Shown here: in pieces, positions 42,911-51,055 of the stretch
Position numbering within the stretch: position 1 is the first letter of the stretch
How the letters are laid out: every line of letters starts with the position of its first letter
Assembly: GCA_009692365.1 (NCBI GenBank)
Contig: SHZJ01000013.1
Location: forward strand, 1-64,000
Source: Gammaproteobacteria bacterium
Lineage (GTDB): Bacteria > Pseudomonadota > Gammaproteobacteria > Ga0077536
Reading direction: 5' to 3'
DNA: 64,000 bases
Program-made: the position numbers and the translations under genes
The notes under the pieces: model-generated
Seen by the model: only the letters and a program-made list of their open reading frames with translations
Database searches by the model: none
What the model was told of the DNA's origin: nothing

Positions 42911-44760
42911 ACCGCGAACGCATGGTCCGGATCGGTTGCGGCGCAGGCTTCTGGGGAGATAGCGCGCAAGGTCCCGCCCAACTCGTGCAGGCTGGCGGCA
43001 TCGACTACCTCGTGATGGACTATCTGGCCGAAATCACGATGTCGCTGCTGGCGCGAGCCAAAGCCAAGCGCGCCGACGCCGGTTATGCCACCGATTTCGT
43101 CGAATCTGTCATGCGCCCGCTGCTACCGGCGCTGGCGCGGCAAGGCATCAAAGTGGTGACCAACGCCGGTGGCGTCAATGCGCCGGCGTGCAAAGCGGCG
43201 CTGGAAGCGGCCATTAGCGCCGCCGGGCTACGCTTGGTAGTCGCCGCGGTGAGTGGGGACGATCTGCTCTCCCGCGCCGACGAACTCCGCCGCGCGCCGG
43301 TGCGCGAAATGGATCTCGAGACAGCGCTACCCGATCAGCCCCTCAGCATCAACGCTTATCTAGGCGCCACTCCCATTGCCGCCGCGCTCGCCGCAGGTGC
43401 CGACATCGTCGTCACTGGGCGCTGCGTGGACAGCGCGCTGGCGCTGGGCCCCCTGATGCACGAATTTAATTGGCAGGCCGACGATTACGACCGGCTCGCC
43501 GCCGGCAGTCTGGTCGGTCACATCATCGAGTGCGGCGCGCAGTGTACCGGCGGTCTGTTTACCGACTGGCGTGAAGTGCCGGGCTGGGACAACATGGGTT
43601 TCCCGATCGCCGAGTGCCGGGCCGATGGCAGCTGCGTCATTACCAAGCCGGCCGGCACCGGCGGCTTGATCACCTGCGCTACCGTGGGCGAACAAGTGGC
43701 TTACGAAATCGGCGACCCGACCCGCTACGTACTGCCCGACGTCGTGTGTGATTTCTCCCACGTGCGGCTGGTGCAGGACGGCCCGCAGCGGGTCGCCGTG
43801 AGCGGCGCACGCGGCCTGCCACCAACCCCCCACTACAAAACCTCCGTGACGTTTAGCGCGGGTTACCGCGCCACCGCCATGTTGATGATCGGCGGGCGCG
43901 AAGCGCGCGCCAAGGCGCAGCGGGTGGCGGAGGCTATTCTCACGCGCACGCGCCGACTCTTCGCTGAGCGTGCGCTTGGCGATTATCAAGAGACCTCAAT
44001 CGAGATTTTGGGCGCGGAATCCACCTACGGCCCACATGCGCGCTGCGGCGATACCCGTGAAGTCATTCTCAAGCTGGCCGTAGCCCACCGTGAAGAACCC
44101 GCCCTCACACTTTTTGCTCAGGAAATTTTTCCGGCGGCGACCGCTATGGCCCAGGGACTCACCGGTTTTTCTGGTGGTCGCCCCAGCGTGCAGCCCATCG
44201 TGCGGTTGTATTCGTGCCTCATCGACAAAACCTGGGTAGCGATAGCCGTGGACGTCGCGGGCCAACGAGCGACCATCGCCGCACCGCTGGCCCACACGCC
44301 AGACCAGCGACCAAAGCTCACGCAAAGCCTGCTTGATGGCGCGGAGCTGGAGGACGCCGTGCTCACCGCCGAGCACAACGCCCCCAGCGTACCGCTCTGG
44401 CGAGCAGCCCACGGACGCAGCGGCGACAAAGGCAATTCAGCGAACATCGCGGTACTGGCGCGGCATGCTGGACTGCTACCCGTGCTGCGCGCACAACTGA
44501 CCGCCGAGGCGGTTGCTGACTATTTTGCCCATCTCGCCGAAGGACCGGTCACCCGTTACGAGTGGCCCGGACTGACCGGATTTAATTTTGTGCTCGAACG
44601 CGCGCTGGGCGGGGGCGGCACGGGATCGCTGCGCCACGACCCGCAGGGGAAAGCCTATGCCCAACTGCTGCTAGATTTTCCGCTCCAAGTCCCACTCGCC
44701 CTCCACGCCTTGCTGCGCATAGACGACACCGCCCCTACGCCAGGAGCCACCTCATGCTAA
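42907..44760 (+). CDS. AtuA-like protein (acyclic terpene utilisation family, DUF1446)
   Basis: A 617-aa protein. The N-terminal 450 residues match the AtuA/DUF1446 core (IGCGAGFWGDS, GGIDYLVMDYLAEITMSLLAR, VTNAGGVNAPAC, GRCVDSALALGPLMHEF, HIIECGAQCTGGLFTDW). The C-terminus holds the AtuA-like ferredoxin-fold domain with AHGRSGDKGNSANIAVLAR. In Pseudomonas atuA is essential for growth on citronellol and geraniol, but its reaction remains undefined. It overlaps the hydratase by 4 bp (ATGA) and the next gene by 7 bp, so the cluster is tightly coupled. The family also occurs in leucine/isovalerate-type carboxylase operons, so terpene use is suggested, not proven. Confidence 0.88.
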   Translation: MNRERMVRIGCGAGFWGDSAQGPAQLVQAGGIDYLVMDYLAEITMSLLARAKAKRADAGYATDFVESVMRPLLPALARQGIKVVTNAGGVNAPACKAALEAAISAAGLRLVVAAVSGDDLLSRADELRRAPVREMDLETALPDQPLSINAYLGATPIAAALAAGADIVVTGRCVDSALALGPLMHEFNWQADDYDRLAAGSLVGHIIECGAQCTGGLFTDWREVPGWDNMGFPIAECRADGSCVITKPAGTGGLITCATVGEQVAYEIGDPTRYVLPDVVCDFSHVRLVQDGPQRVAVSGARGLPPTPHYKTSVTFSAGYRATAMLMIGGREARAKAQRVAEAILTRTRRLFAERALGDYQETSIEILGAESTYGPHARCGDTREVILKLAVAHREEPALTLFAQEIFPAATAMAQGLTGFSGGRPSVQPIVRLYSCLIDKTWVAIAVDVAGQRATIAAPLAHTPDQRPKLTQSLLDGAELEDAVLTAEHNAPSVPLWRAAHGRSGDKGNSANIAVLARHAGLLPVLRAQLTAEAVADYFAHLAEGPVTRYEWPGLTGFNFVLERALGGGGTGSLRHDPQGKAYAQLLLDFPLQVPLALHALLRIDDTAPTPGATSC

Positions 44761-46226
44761 AAAACGTGCTCATCGCCAATCGCGGCGAAATCGCCTGCCG
44801 GATCATCCGCACCCTGAAAGAAATGGGCATCGCCAGCACGGCCGTCTACCATTTTGCCGACCGCGGAGCGCCCCACGTGGCGGCCGCTGACCACGCGATC
44901 GAACTGACCGCGCTGGTGCCCACGGCGGCCTATCTAGACACCGCCCAATTGCTGGCCGCAGCCCGCACGGCCGGTGCCGACGCCATTCATCCCGGCTATG
45001 GTTTTCTGGCAGAAAACGCCGTTTTTGCCGCCGCGGTGGAAGCAGCTGGGCTGGTGTTCATCGGTCCCCAGCCCGAGGTCATTCGCCTGATGGGGGATAA
45101 AATCCTCGCGCGCGAATTTGCCGTCGCGCAGGGGCTACCGGTAGCGCCTAGCTGCCAGCAAGACGGCACGCTGGCCGAGTTCGTCGCGCAGGCCAGCGCC
45201 ATCGGATTTCCACTGCTGATCAAAGCGGCAGCCGGCGGCGGCGGTAAGGGGATGAGCATCGTGCGCTCGGCTGAGGAATTGCCCGCCCGCGCCAGTACGG
45301 CCAGCAGCGAGGCGCTGCGTTATTTCGCGGACGGACGCGTGTACGCCGAGCGCTACATCGAGCGGCCGCGCCACATCGAAGTGCAAATATTTGGCGATGG
45401 GCAGGGCCACGTCGTCCATCTTTTTGAGCGTGAATGTTCGGTTCAGCGCCGCTTCCAAAAAATCATTGAAGAATCACCGGCGCCTAATTTGCCGGTCGCG
45501 CTGCGCGATCGAATCTGCGCCGCGGCCGTGCAACTGGCAGCGGCAGCCGGCTACCGTAACGCTGGCACGGTTGAGTTTATTTTGGCCCCGGACGGTGAGT
45601 TTTATTTTCTCGAGATGAATACCCGCTTGCAGGTGGAGCACCCCGTCACCGAATTCGTGACGGGGCTGGACCTCGTGGAACTGCAGCTGCGCCTGGCGGG
45701 TGGCGAAGCCTGCACGCTGCAGCAGCGCGATATCGCGCAGACAGGACACGCCTTCGAATGCCGTATTTGTGCCGAACAGCCCGAGCACGACTTCCGCCCT
45801 GCCACCGGCCGCGTGGCAATCCTCGAGCCGCCGCAGGGTCCGGGAGTGCGCTTCGATGGCGGCCTGCGGGTCGGTTTGCCCGTGACGGCAGCCTTCGATT
45901 CCATGCTCGCCAAGCTGATTACCCACGCCCCCACGCGCGCAGAATCTGCGGCGCGAATGCGCGCGGCACTCGCCGAACTGGTGCTCCTGGGCGTCGACCA
46001 TAACGTCGACTACTTAGGGCGCATCTTCGCGCATCCAGAATTTCTGGCCGGCCGCCTGCACACGGGCTTCGTGGTCGAACAAGCGGAGCAACTGGTCGCC
46101 GAGCCACTCACCCCGGCAGTGCGTGCTGCCGTGCTACTCGCCGCCGTGCTGGGCACCGACGAATTCTCGCGACTCGCCTACGAGTGTCCCGAGCCGCACG
46201 CAAGCATCGGGCACTGGCGCAACTAG
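44754..46226 (+). CDS. Biotin carboxylase subunit of acyl-CoA carboxylase
   Basis: A 490-aa ATP-grasp biotin carboxylase: it carboxylates biotin on the carrier protein with ATP and bicarbonate. Seen: KNVLIANRGEIACRIIRT at the N-terminus, DAIHPGYGFLAENAVFA, the Gly-rich KAAAGGGGKGMSIV, HIEVQIFGDGQGHVVHLFERECSVQRR and EMNTRLQVEHPVTE. AGGAGCCACCTC precedes the ATG. The frame stops at a single TAG (46224-46226), and the next in-frame segment codes for the biotin carrier. In 3-methylcrotonyl- and geranyl-CoA carboxylases the two parts are fused into a protein of about 660-680 aa; read through this TAG the product would be 669 aa. It may be a natural split or a nonsense mutation. Confidence 0.9.
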   Translation: MLKNVLIANRGEIACRIIRTLKEMGIASTAVYHFADRGAPHVAAADHAIELTALVPTAAYLDTAQLLAAARTAGADAIHPGYGFLAENAVFAAAVEAAGLVFIGPQPEVIRLMGDKILAREFAVAQGLPVAPSCQQDGTLAEFVAQASAIGFPLLIKAAAGGGGKGMSIVRSAEELPARASTASSEALRYFADGRVYAERYIERPRHIEVQIFGDGQGHVVHLFERECSVQRRFQKIIEESPAPNLPVALRDRICAAAVQLAAAAGYRNAGTVEFILAPDGEFYFLEMNTRLQVEHPVTEFVTGLDLVELQLRLAGGEACTLQQRDIAQTGHAFECRICAEQPEHDFRPATGRVAILEPPQGPGVRFDGGLRVGLPVTAAFDSMLAKLITHAPTRAESAARMRAALAELVLLGVDHNVDYLGRIFAHPEFLAGRLHTGFVVEQAEQLVAEPLTPAVRAAVLLAAVLGTDEFSRLAYECPEPHASIGHWRN

Positions 46227-46265
46227 GCCCTGCTCTCCACCCCTTCGATATCCCGGACTCACGCC

Positions 46266-46763
46266 ATGCCTACCCTGCTGACGCTCGACGGAACTACTTC
46301 GGAAGTCGACATCATCGGCCGCCGACCCCAGCTAAATCTGCGGGTCGACGACCTGCACTGCCGCGTGGAGGAACTCCCGTCCGGCGGCGCCAGCCCCTGC
46401 GACATCACCATCAACGGCCAGCGTCATCGGGTGTGGCGCGCCCGCGAAGGCGATCGAATTCACGTCCACTTGGATGGCCGCAGCTACTCGGTGGGCTATC
46501 AAGAAGCGGTGCGGGCGGCCGCGCAAAGTGGCCATGCGAGCAACGAAATTCGGGCCGAGATGCCCGGCATGGTAGTGGAACTGCGCGCCGCGCTGGGCGA
46601 TGACGTAGCCGCCGGCGACCCGCTGCTGGTTATCGAATCCATGAAAATGCAGATCACCGTGACCGCCCCGCGCGCGGGTGTGATCGAGAGCATCCACGTC
46701 GAACCCAATACTTCTTTTCAGAAAGGAACCCTGCTCGTGTTACTGCGCGCAGTGGTGGAGTAG
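46266..46763 (+). CDS. Biotin carboxyl carrier protein of acyl-CoA carboxylase
   Basis: A 165-aa carrier. The C-terminal biotinyl domain has AEMPGMVVELRAALGDDVAAGDPLL-type barwin-like turns and the biotin site ESMKM, with Lys127 as the attachment residue; GVIESIHVEPNTSFQKGTLL closes the domain. The N-terminal half (LTLDGTTSEVDI; CDITINGQRHRVW) resembles the BT linker domain of fused alpha subunits. It is in the same frame as the upstream carboxylase, 13 codons past its TAG, and no Shine-Dalgarno sequence is visible before ATG 46266, so translation would need coupling or readthrough. Together with the next gene it completes the enzyme. Confidence 0.87.
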   Translation: MPTLLTLDGTTSEVDIIGRRPQLNLRVDDLHCRVEELPSGGASPCDITINGQRHRVWRAREGDRIHVHLDGRSYSVGYQEAVRAAAQSGHASNEIRAEMPGMVVELRAALGDDVAAGDPLLVIESMKMQITVTAPRAGVIESIHVEPNTSFQKGTLLVLLRAVVE

Positions 46764-46768
46764 AGACC

Positions 46769-48376
46769 ATGGCCCGCATCCAGTCCTCGCTCAATCCCGG
46801 CAGCGCGGAATTTCGCCGCAATTACCTCGCCAGCCAGGCGCGGGTGGCGCACTTCCACGCCCAGCAAGATGCCGCCCGTCACGTGCGGCCGGCGCGCGAT
46901 GTCGAGCGTCTGGCCAAGCAGGGCAAGCTCCTGCCACGCGAGCGGCTCGAACGGCTGCTTGATCCGGGCACACCATTTCTGGAGCTATCTTCGCTGGCCG
47001 CCAACATGGCTTACGGCGGCGAGTCTCCGGGGGCCAGCAGCATCACGGGTATCGGTGTGGTGAGTGGCCGTGAAGTGATGCTGCATGCCGATGATTCCAG
47101 CATCAAAGGCGGCGCTTGGTATCCCCACACCATCAAGAAAATTGTGCGCTGTCTGGACATCGCTTTGGAGAATCGCCTGCCGGTCGTCCACCTGTGCGAC
47201 AGCGCCGGCGGGTTCCTGCCGCTGCAATCAGCGTTGTTTCCCGACAAACAGATGGCTGGGCGAATTTTTCGAAACCAATCCTTGCTGAGCAAACTCGGGG
47301 TAAAGCAGCTCTCGCTGGTCTTTGGCCATTGCACGGCCGGCGGCGCCTACATTCCGGCCCTGTCGGATTACGCCGTGATCGTGCGCGGCACGGGCGCAGT
47401 GTTTCTGGCCGGGCCGCCGCTGGTGAAGGCGGCGACCGGAGAAATCGTGACGGTGGACGAACTGGGCGGCTGCGACCTGCACACCCAGATCAGCGGCTCG
47501 TGCGACTACCCCGCCGCCTCGGAGGTCGAAGCGTTGGCCATCGGTCGAGAAATCGTCGCGCAGTGGGAGCGCACGCCCAAAACGCCCTGCCAGCGCGACG
47601 CCGTGGAAGCCCCTTACTACGACCCCGACGAACTGCACGGCATTATTCCAGACGACATCAAACGCGGCTTCGACATGCGTGAGGTCATCGCCCGGCTGGT
47701 CGACGGCAGTCGGTTCCACGAGTATCAACCCGCCTACGGCACGACCCTCGTTTGCGGCTACGCCAATCTCTGGGGCTACAAAATTGGCATCCTCGCCAAC
47801 AATGGCGTGCTGTTCAACGACTCCGCGCTCAAGGGTGCGCATTTTATCGAGCTCTGTAACCAAAACGGCACGCCCTTGGTATTTCTCCAGAACATCACCG
47901 GCTACATGGTGGGCCGCGAATACGAAGCGCGCGGCATCACCAAGGATGGCGCCAAAATGATCATGGCCCAGAGTTGCAGCCGGGTGCCTAAGTTCACGGT
48001 GATGTGTCACGGCTCTTTCGGTGCGGGCAACTACGGCATGTGTGGGCGAGCCTTCGACGCCCGTTTTTTATTCTCTTGGCCTAATCACCAAATTGGGGTG
48101 ATGGGTGGGGAACAAGCGGCGCGCACACTGGCCGAAGTGAAAACCCGCCAGTTGGAGCGCGAAGGTTTGGCACTGGACCCCAGCCTGATCGAGGGGGTCT
48201 ACCAGGACACGCTCAAGGCCTATCAGGAGCAACTCTCCGCGTATTACGCCACTTCAGAACTCTGGGACGATGGCATTATTGATCCGCTCGATACCCGCAA
48301 CGCGCTAGGCGTGACGCTCAGCGCGGCCCAAAACGCCCCGCTCGGTGACGAGGGCTATGGGGTATTTCGATTCTAG
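46769..48376 (+). CDS. Acyl-CoA carboxylase carboxyltransferase (beta) subunit
   Basis: A 535-aa carboxyltransferase of the MccB/AtuC/PccB family, which moves CO2 from carboxybiotin to an acyl-CoA. Both crotonase-like halves are present: RERLERLLDPGTPFLELSSLA, then HCTAGGAYIPALSDY and FLAGPPLVKAATGE in the N-half; FLQNITGYMVGREYEARGITKDGAKMI and FGAGNYGMCGRAFDARFLFSWPNHQIGVMGGEQAA in the C-half. The pattern favours methylcrotonyl- or geranyl-CoA over propionyl-CoA. The loop after LGG reads CDLHTQISGSCDYPA, where I expect ADVHxxxSGVxDHxA, so the substrate may differ. GGAG lies 8 bp before ATG. Its TAG shares a CTAG palindrome with the stop of the convergent GGDEF gene. Confidence 0.9.
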   Translation: MARIQSSLNPGSAEFRRNYLASQARVAHFHAQQDAARHVRPARDVERLAKQGKLLPRERLERLLDPGTPFLELSSLAANMAYGGESPGASSITGIGVVSGREVMLHADDSSIKGGAWYPHTIKKIVRCLDIALENRLPVVHLCDSAGGFLPLQSALFPDKQMAGRIFRNQSLLSKLGVKQLSLVFGHCTAGGAYIPALSDYAVIVRGTGAVFLAGPPLVKAATGEIVTVDELGGCDLHTQISGSCDYPAASEVEALAIGREIVAQWERTPKTPCQRDAVEAPYYDPDELHGIIPDDIKRGFDMREVIARLVDGSRFHEYQPAYGTTLVCGYANLWGYKIGILANNGVLFNDSALKGAHFIELCNQNGTPLVFLQNITGYMVGREYEARGITKDGAKMIMAQSCSRVPKFTVMCHGSFGAGNYGMCGRAFDARFLFSWPNHQIGVMGGEQAARTLAEVKTRQLEREGLALDPSLIEGVYQDTLKAYQEQLSAYYATSELWDDGIIDPLDTRNALGVTLSAAQNAPLGDEGYGVFRF

Positions 48377-49908
48377 AGCTGGTGCACAGGGTGCTGGGGA
48401 AATGGCTGATCTAGGCGCTCGCGGCCGAAAACGCTGACCCGATTGCGGCCAGATTCTTTCGAGACATAAAGGGCGGCGTCTGCCTGATCAATCAGCTCTG
48501 ACAGACTATTGGCGGCGAGCGCCAGATCAGTCACCCCAAAGCTTGCGGTAATGATTTCCCGACCCGCCACTTTGGCCAAGACTGCAGCGCGTAACTCGAT
48601 GGCCGCGCGCATGCGTTCGGCAATTTGCGCAGCCTCGGGGCCCGCCATGCCCGGCAGCAAGATGCAAAATTCTTCACCACCGTAGCGACACAAATGATCG
48701 TTTTCGCGCACGGTCGCCTGAATGAGTCGCGCGACATGCACGATCACTTGGTCACCGGCCGAGTGGCCGTAGGTATCGTTAATCGATTTAAACGCATCGA
48801 TGTCCGACATGATGCAAGAAAGGTGATAGCCCCGCTTGCGGGCCGCCAAAAGCTCGGCTTCGAAAATAGCCAGGAAAGCGCGTCGATTGAGGCAGCCGGT
48901 CAGCGAATCGCGGGTTGCAAGACTTTTAAGTTCCTCGTTTTGCTGGTCAATTTCGCGCCGCTGCTGCTGCAAAGTCGCCAAAGCCTGACGCAGGGTCGCG
49001 GTTTTCTGGAAGGCAGCCGTTTGGTCGCTGAAGGTGGCCAACACGCCCATGAAGCCTTGTCCTGCCTCAAAAAGGGGGGCCACATTGACCGCGAAAACGT
49101 GGTGATCACCTTGCGGACTGGTCAGCACGAGGGTGCTGTCGGCCTGCACAGCCTGCGTGCTCAGCGCCAAGTCCCAGGGCAGATCGGGCTTGCCCGCCGC
49201 GCGACCGAGGGCTTTCCATTGGAACTCTGCGAGCCGGCGATCGGCCAAATCCTGCAGCGGTAAACCTAACGCGCGGGCAAAAGGGCCGTTGGCGTTCACG
49301 ATTTTGCCATCGGGGCTGAGCAATACAGCACCCTCTGCCAGCCCCTGAAAAATCGACTCCACACGCAAGCCGGAGGCTGCGAGCGCTCTGCGCACGCGGG
49401 GTATTAAGGCGGCTAGCGCGATGAACAGAACCCCCACAAAGGCGGCGAGAAGAAAGGGCAGCGAGCGCCATGGCACCAAGGATAGGCCCGCTGACTCTTT
49501 GAAACTCAAACACAGTTCGCCCCACGGCAGGCCCCCGACCACCAGCGGGTGACGCTCGGCACCGGCGGGCGAATTTGGGCGCTCGAAGTCGATCTCACCG
49601 CCCACACTGACTAGCGTGCCATCCGTGCGCTGTAGGTAGTAGCCTTTAAGGTCGGAGCCTTCGGCGAGCGCCTGATGCAGCGCGTCGCCCAAGGCCCGCA
49701 TGTCCCCGTGGCCCAGCAGGTCCTGCGCCTCGCGAACCAGCAACCCGACCAGCGTCGCGTGCCCGGGAGTGGCCAGCGGGCGCGCCAGACCCAGGAAACC
49801 ACCGGCGAGTACCAACACTGCAGCCATGGCGCCCAAGGGTAGGAGCGAACGCAAAATGCTAGCCCAGCGGGGCATCCCCGGCGCACCTTGACCCTGCCTA
49901 TTTTCCAT
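48373..49908 (-). CDS. Membrane-bound PAS-GGDEF diguanylate cyclase
   Basis: A 511-aa signalling protein that probably makes cyclic di-GMP. A transmembrane helix near residues 20-42 (LPLGAMAAVLVLAGGFLGLA) and another near 150-172 (LPFLLAAFVGVLFIALAALIP) enclose a small periplasmic sensor region. A PAS-type domain follows (VESIFQGLAEGAVLLSPDGKIVNANGPFARALG), then a short coiled coil, then the GGDEF domain (RDSLTGCLNRRAFLAIFEAEL; RYGGEEFCILLPG). GGEEF is intact and an inhibitory RxxD site lies five residues before it (REND). I choose ATG 49908 just before the first helix; longer readings add a low-complexity stretch. The DUF2333 gene is 65 bp upstream on the same strand. Confidence 0.88.
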   Translation of the reverse strand: MENRQGQGAPGMPRWASILRSLLPLGAMAAVLVLAGGFLGLARPLATPGHATLVGLLVREAQDLLGHGDMRALGDALHQALAEGSDLKGYYLQRTDGTLVSVGGEIDFERPNSPAGAERHPLVVGGLPWGELCLSFKESAGLSLVPWRSLPFLLAAFVGVLFIALAALIPRVRRALAASGLRVESIFQGLAEGAVLLSPDGKIVNANGPFARALGLPLQDLADRRLAEFQWKALGRAAGKPDLPWDLALSTQAVQADSTLVLTSPQGDHHVFAVNVAPLFEAGQGFMGVLATFSDQTAAFQKTATLRQALATLQQQRREIDQQNEELKSLATRDSLTGCLNRRAFLAIFEAELLAARKRGYHLSCIMSDIDAFKSINDTYGHSAGDQVIVHVARLIQATVRENDHLCRYGGEEFCILLPGMAGPEAAQIAERMRAAIELRAAVLAKVAGREIITASFGVTDLALAANSLSELIDQADAALYVSKESGRNRVSVFGRERLDQPFPQHPVHQL

Positions 49909-49973
49909 GCGGACCCTGCCTGTGATGGCCGTTTGATGGCTAGCGGCTATTTCTGCACCAAACTGAAGCGTCC

Positions 49974-51005
49974 TCAGCCACGCTCCAACAGCATGCGCAA
50001 TTCGATCAAAGCGGCATTGGCACGCGACACATAGGACGCCATGACCAATGAATGGTTGGCCACAAAGCCAAAGCCTTCGCCATTCAACACCACGGGGCTC
50101 CATAGAAGATCTTGGGTTCCCTCTAGTTCCCGAATGATTTGCCGCACGCTGACCACCGCGTTGCGCTTTTCCAGCACCGAGGAGAAGTCTATTTCTACCG
50201 CCCGTAGGAACTGCAGTAGCGCCCAACTGGAGCCACGGGCCTCGAAGAACACATCGTCGATTTGGCCCCACGGCGTCTGCACGGTGACAACCTCGGGTGC
50301 CGCCGTGGAGCGCTCGGCGGCAGACTCGCCCGCGAGGTCGGTATTGATCCGCACCTGCCCGACGCTGGCGCCCAGGCGCTGCGACAAATCGCCCAAGCGT
50401 TTTTCCACCACCGCGAGCCAGTTACGCAGATTATCCGCGCGCGCGTAGAACTGAGCCTGCGAGGACGCCGGCGAGGAAATGGCGAGGAGATAGCGTTCCA
50501 GCGCACCGGCCGCCCCGGCGTACTCGGTTTCGGCCGCCGGGAGTAGCCACGAGGTGGAATCGATGCGCAGTTGGTTATCGGCCTTGACGAGATCAACGTC
50601 TTCCGTGGATTGCGACTGGGAGCGAGAAAAATCGTTACGCAGGGCGATCGCCAAATCGCGGGACTGTACCAGTACACCCCACTCCCAATTGGGCAGGTTG
50701 TCCATGAACACGCCCGGCGGCAGCCTATCGTTGCTCAGATAACCGCCCCGCTTGTGTAGCAGGCGGTCGATGACTTCGATGAGGGTGGCCGTGGTCACCG
50801 CCCCGCGCACCAGCGTGCTATCGGTGGCGCCGGTGCGCGCCCGCGCCACGGCGCGCACGTCGAAAGCGGGGGGTTCGTGGTCAAACAAAAACAGCAAGAC
50901 GAAGTTGAGCGCCACTAACGCACCCAGCACCCAGCCCGCGGTGCGCCAGCGGCGTGAGGTGGGGTCAGCGTCGGCGCACCACCATTCTTTTAATGCTGTA
51001 AACAA
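49974..51005 (-). CDS. DUF2333 family membrane protein
   Basis: A 343-aa protein of the DUF2333 family, function unknown. One N-terminal transmembrane helix (WVLGALVALNFVLLFLFDHEP, about residues 25-45) is followed by a periplasmic part with the diagnostic run GGYLSNDRLPPGVFMDNLPNWEWGVLVQSRDLA (positions about 87-120) and NDFSRSQSQSTEDVDL. The start is a TTG, complement of 51003-51005, preferred because AAGGA lies 7 bp upstream and the resulting N-terminus is right for the family. It lies 50 bp after serA on the same strand and may share its transcript. Confidence 0.87.
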   Translation of the reverse strand: MFTALKEWWCADADPTSRRWRTAGWVLGALVALNFVLLFLFDHEPPAFDVRAVARARTGATDSTLVRGAVTTATLIEVIDRLLHKRGGYLSNDRLPPGVFMDNLPNWEWGVLVQSRDLAIALRNDFSRSQSQSTEDVDLVKADNQLRIDSTSWLLPAAETEYAGAAGALERYLLAISSPASSQAQFYARADNLRNWLAVVEKRLGDLSQRLGASVGQVRINTDLAGESAAERSTAAPEVVTVQTPWGQIDDVFFEARGSSWALLQFLRAVEIDFSSVLEKRNAVVSVRQIIRELEGTQDLLWSPVVLNGEGFGFVANHSLVMASYVSRANAALIELRMLLERG

Positions 51006-51055
51006 CGGGCGTTCCTTCTACCTGTCAGGGCTGTCGGGCGAGCGCGGGCCGCGCC

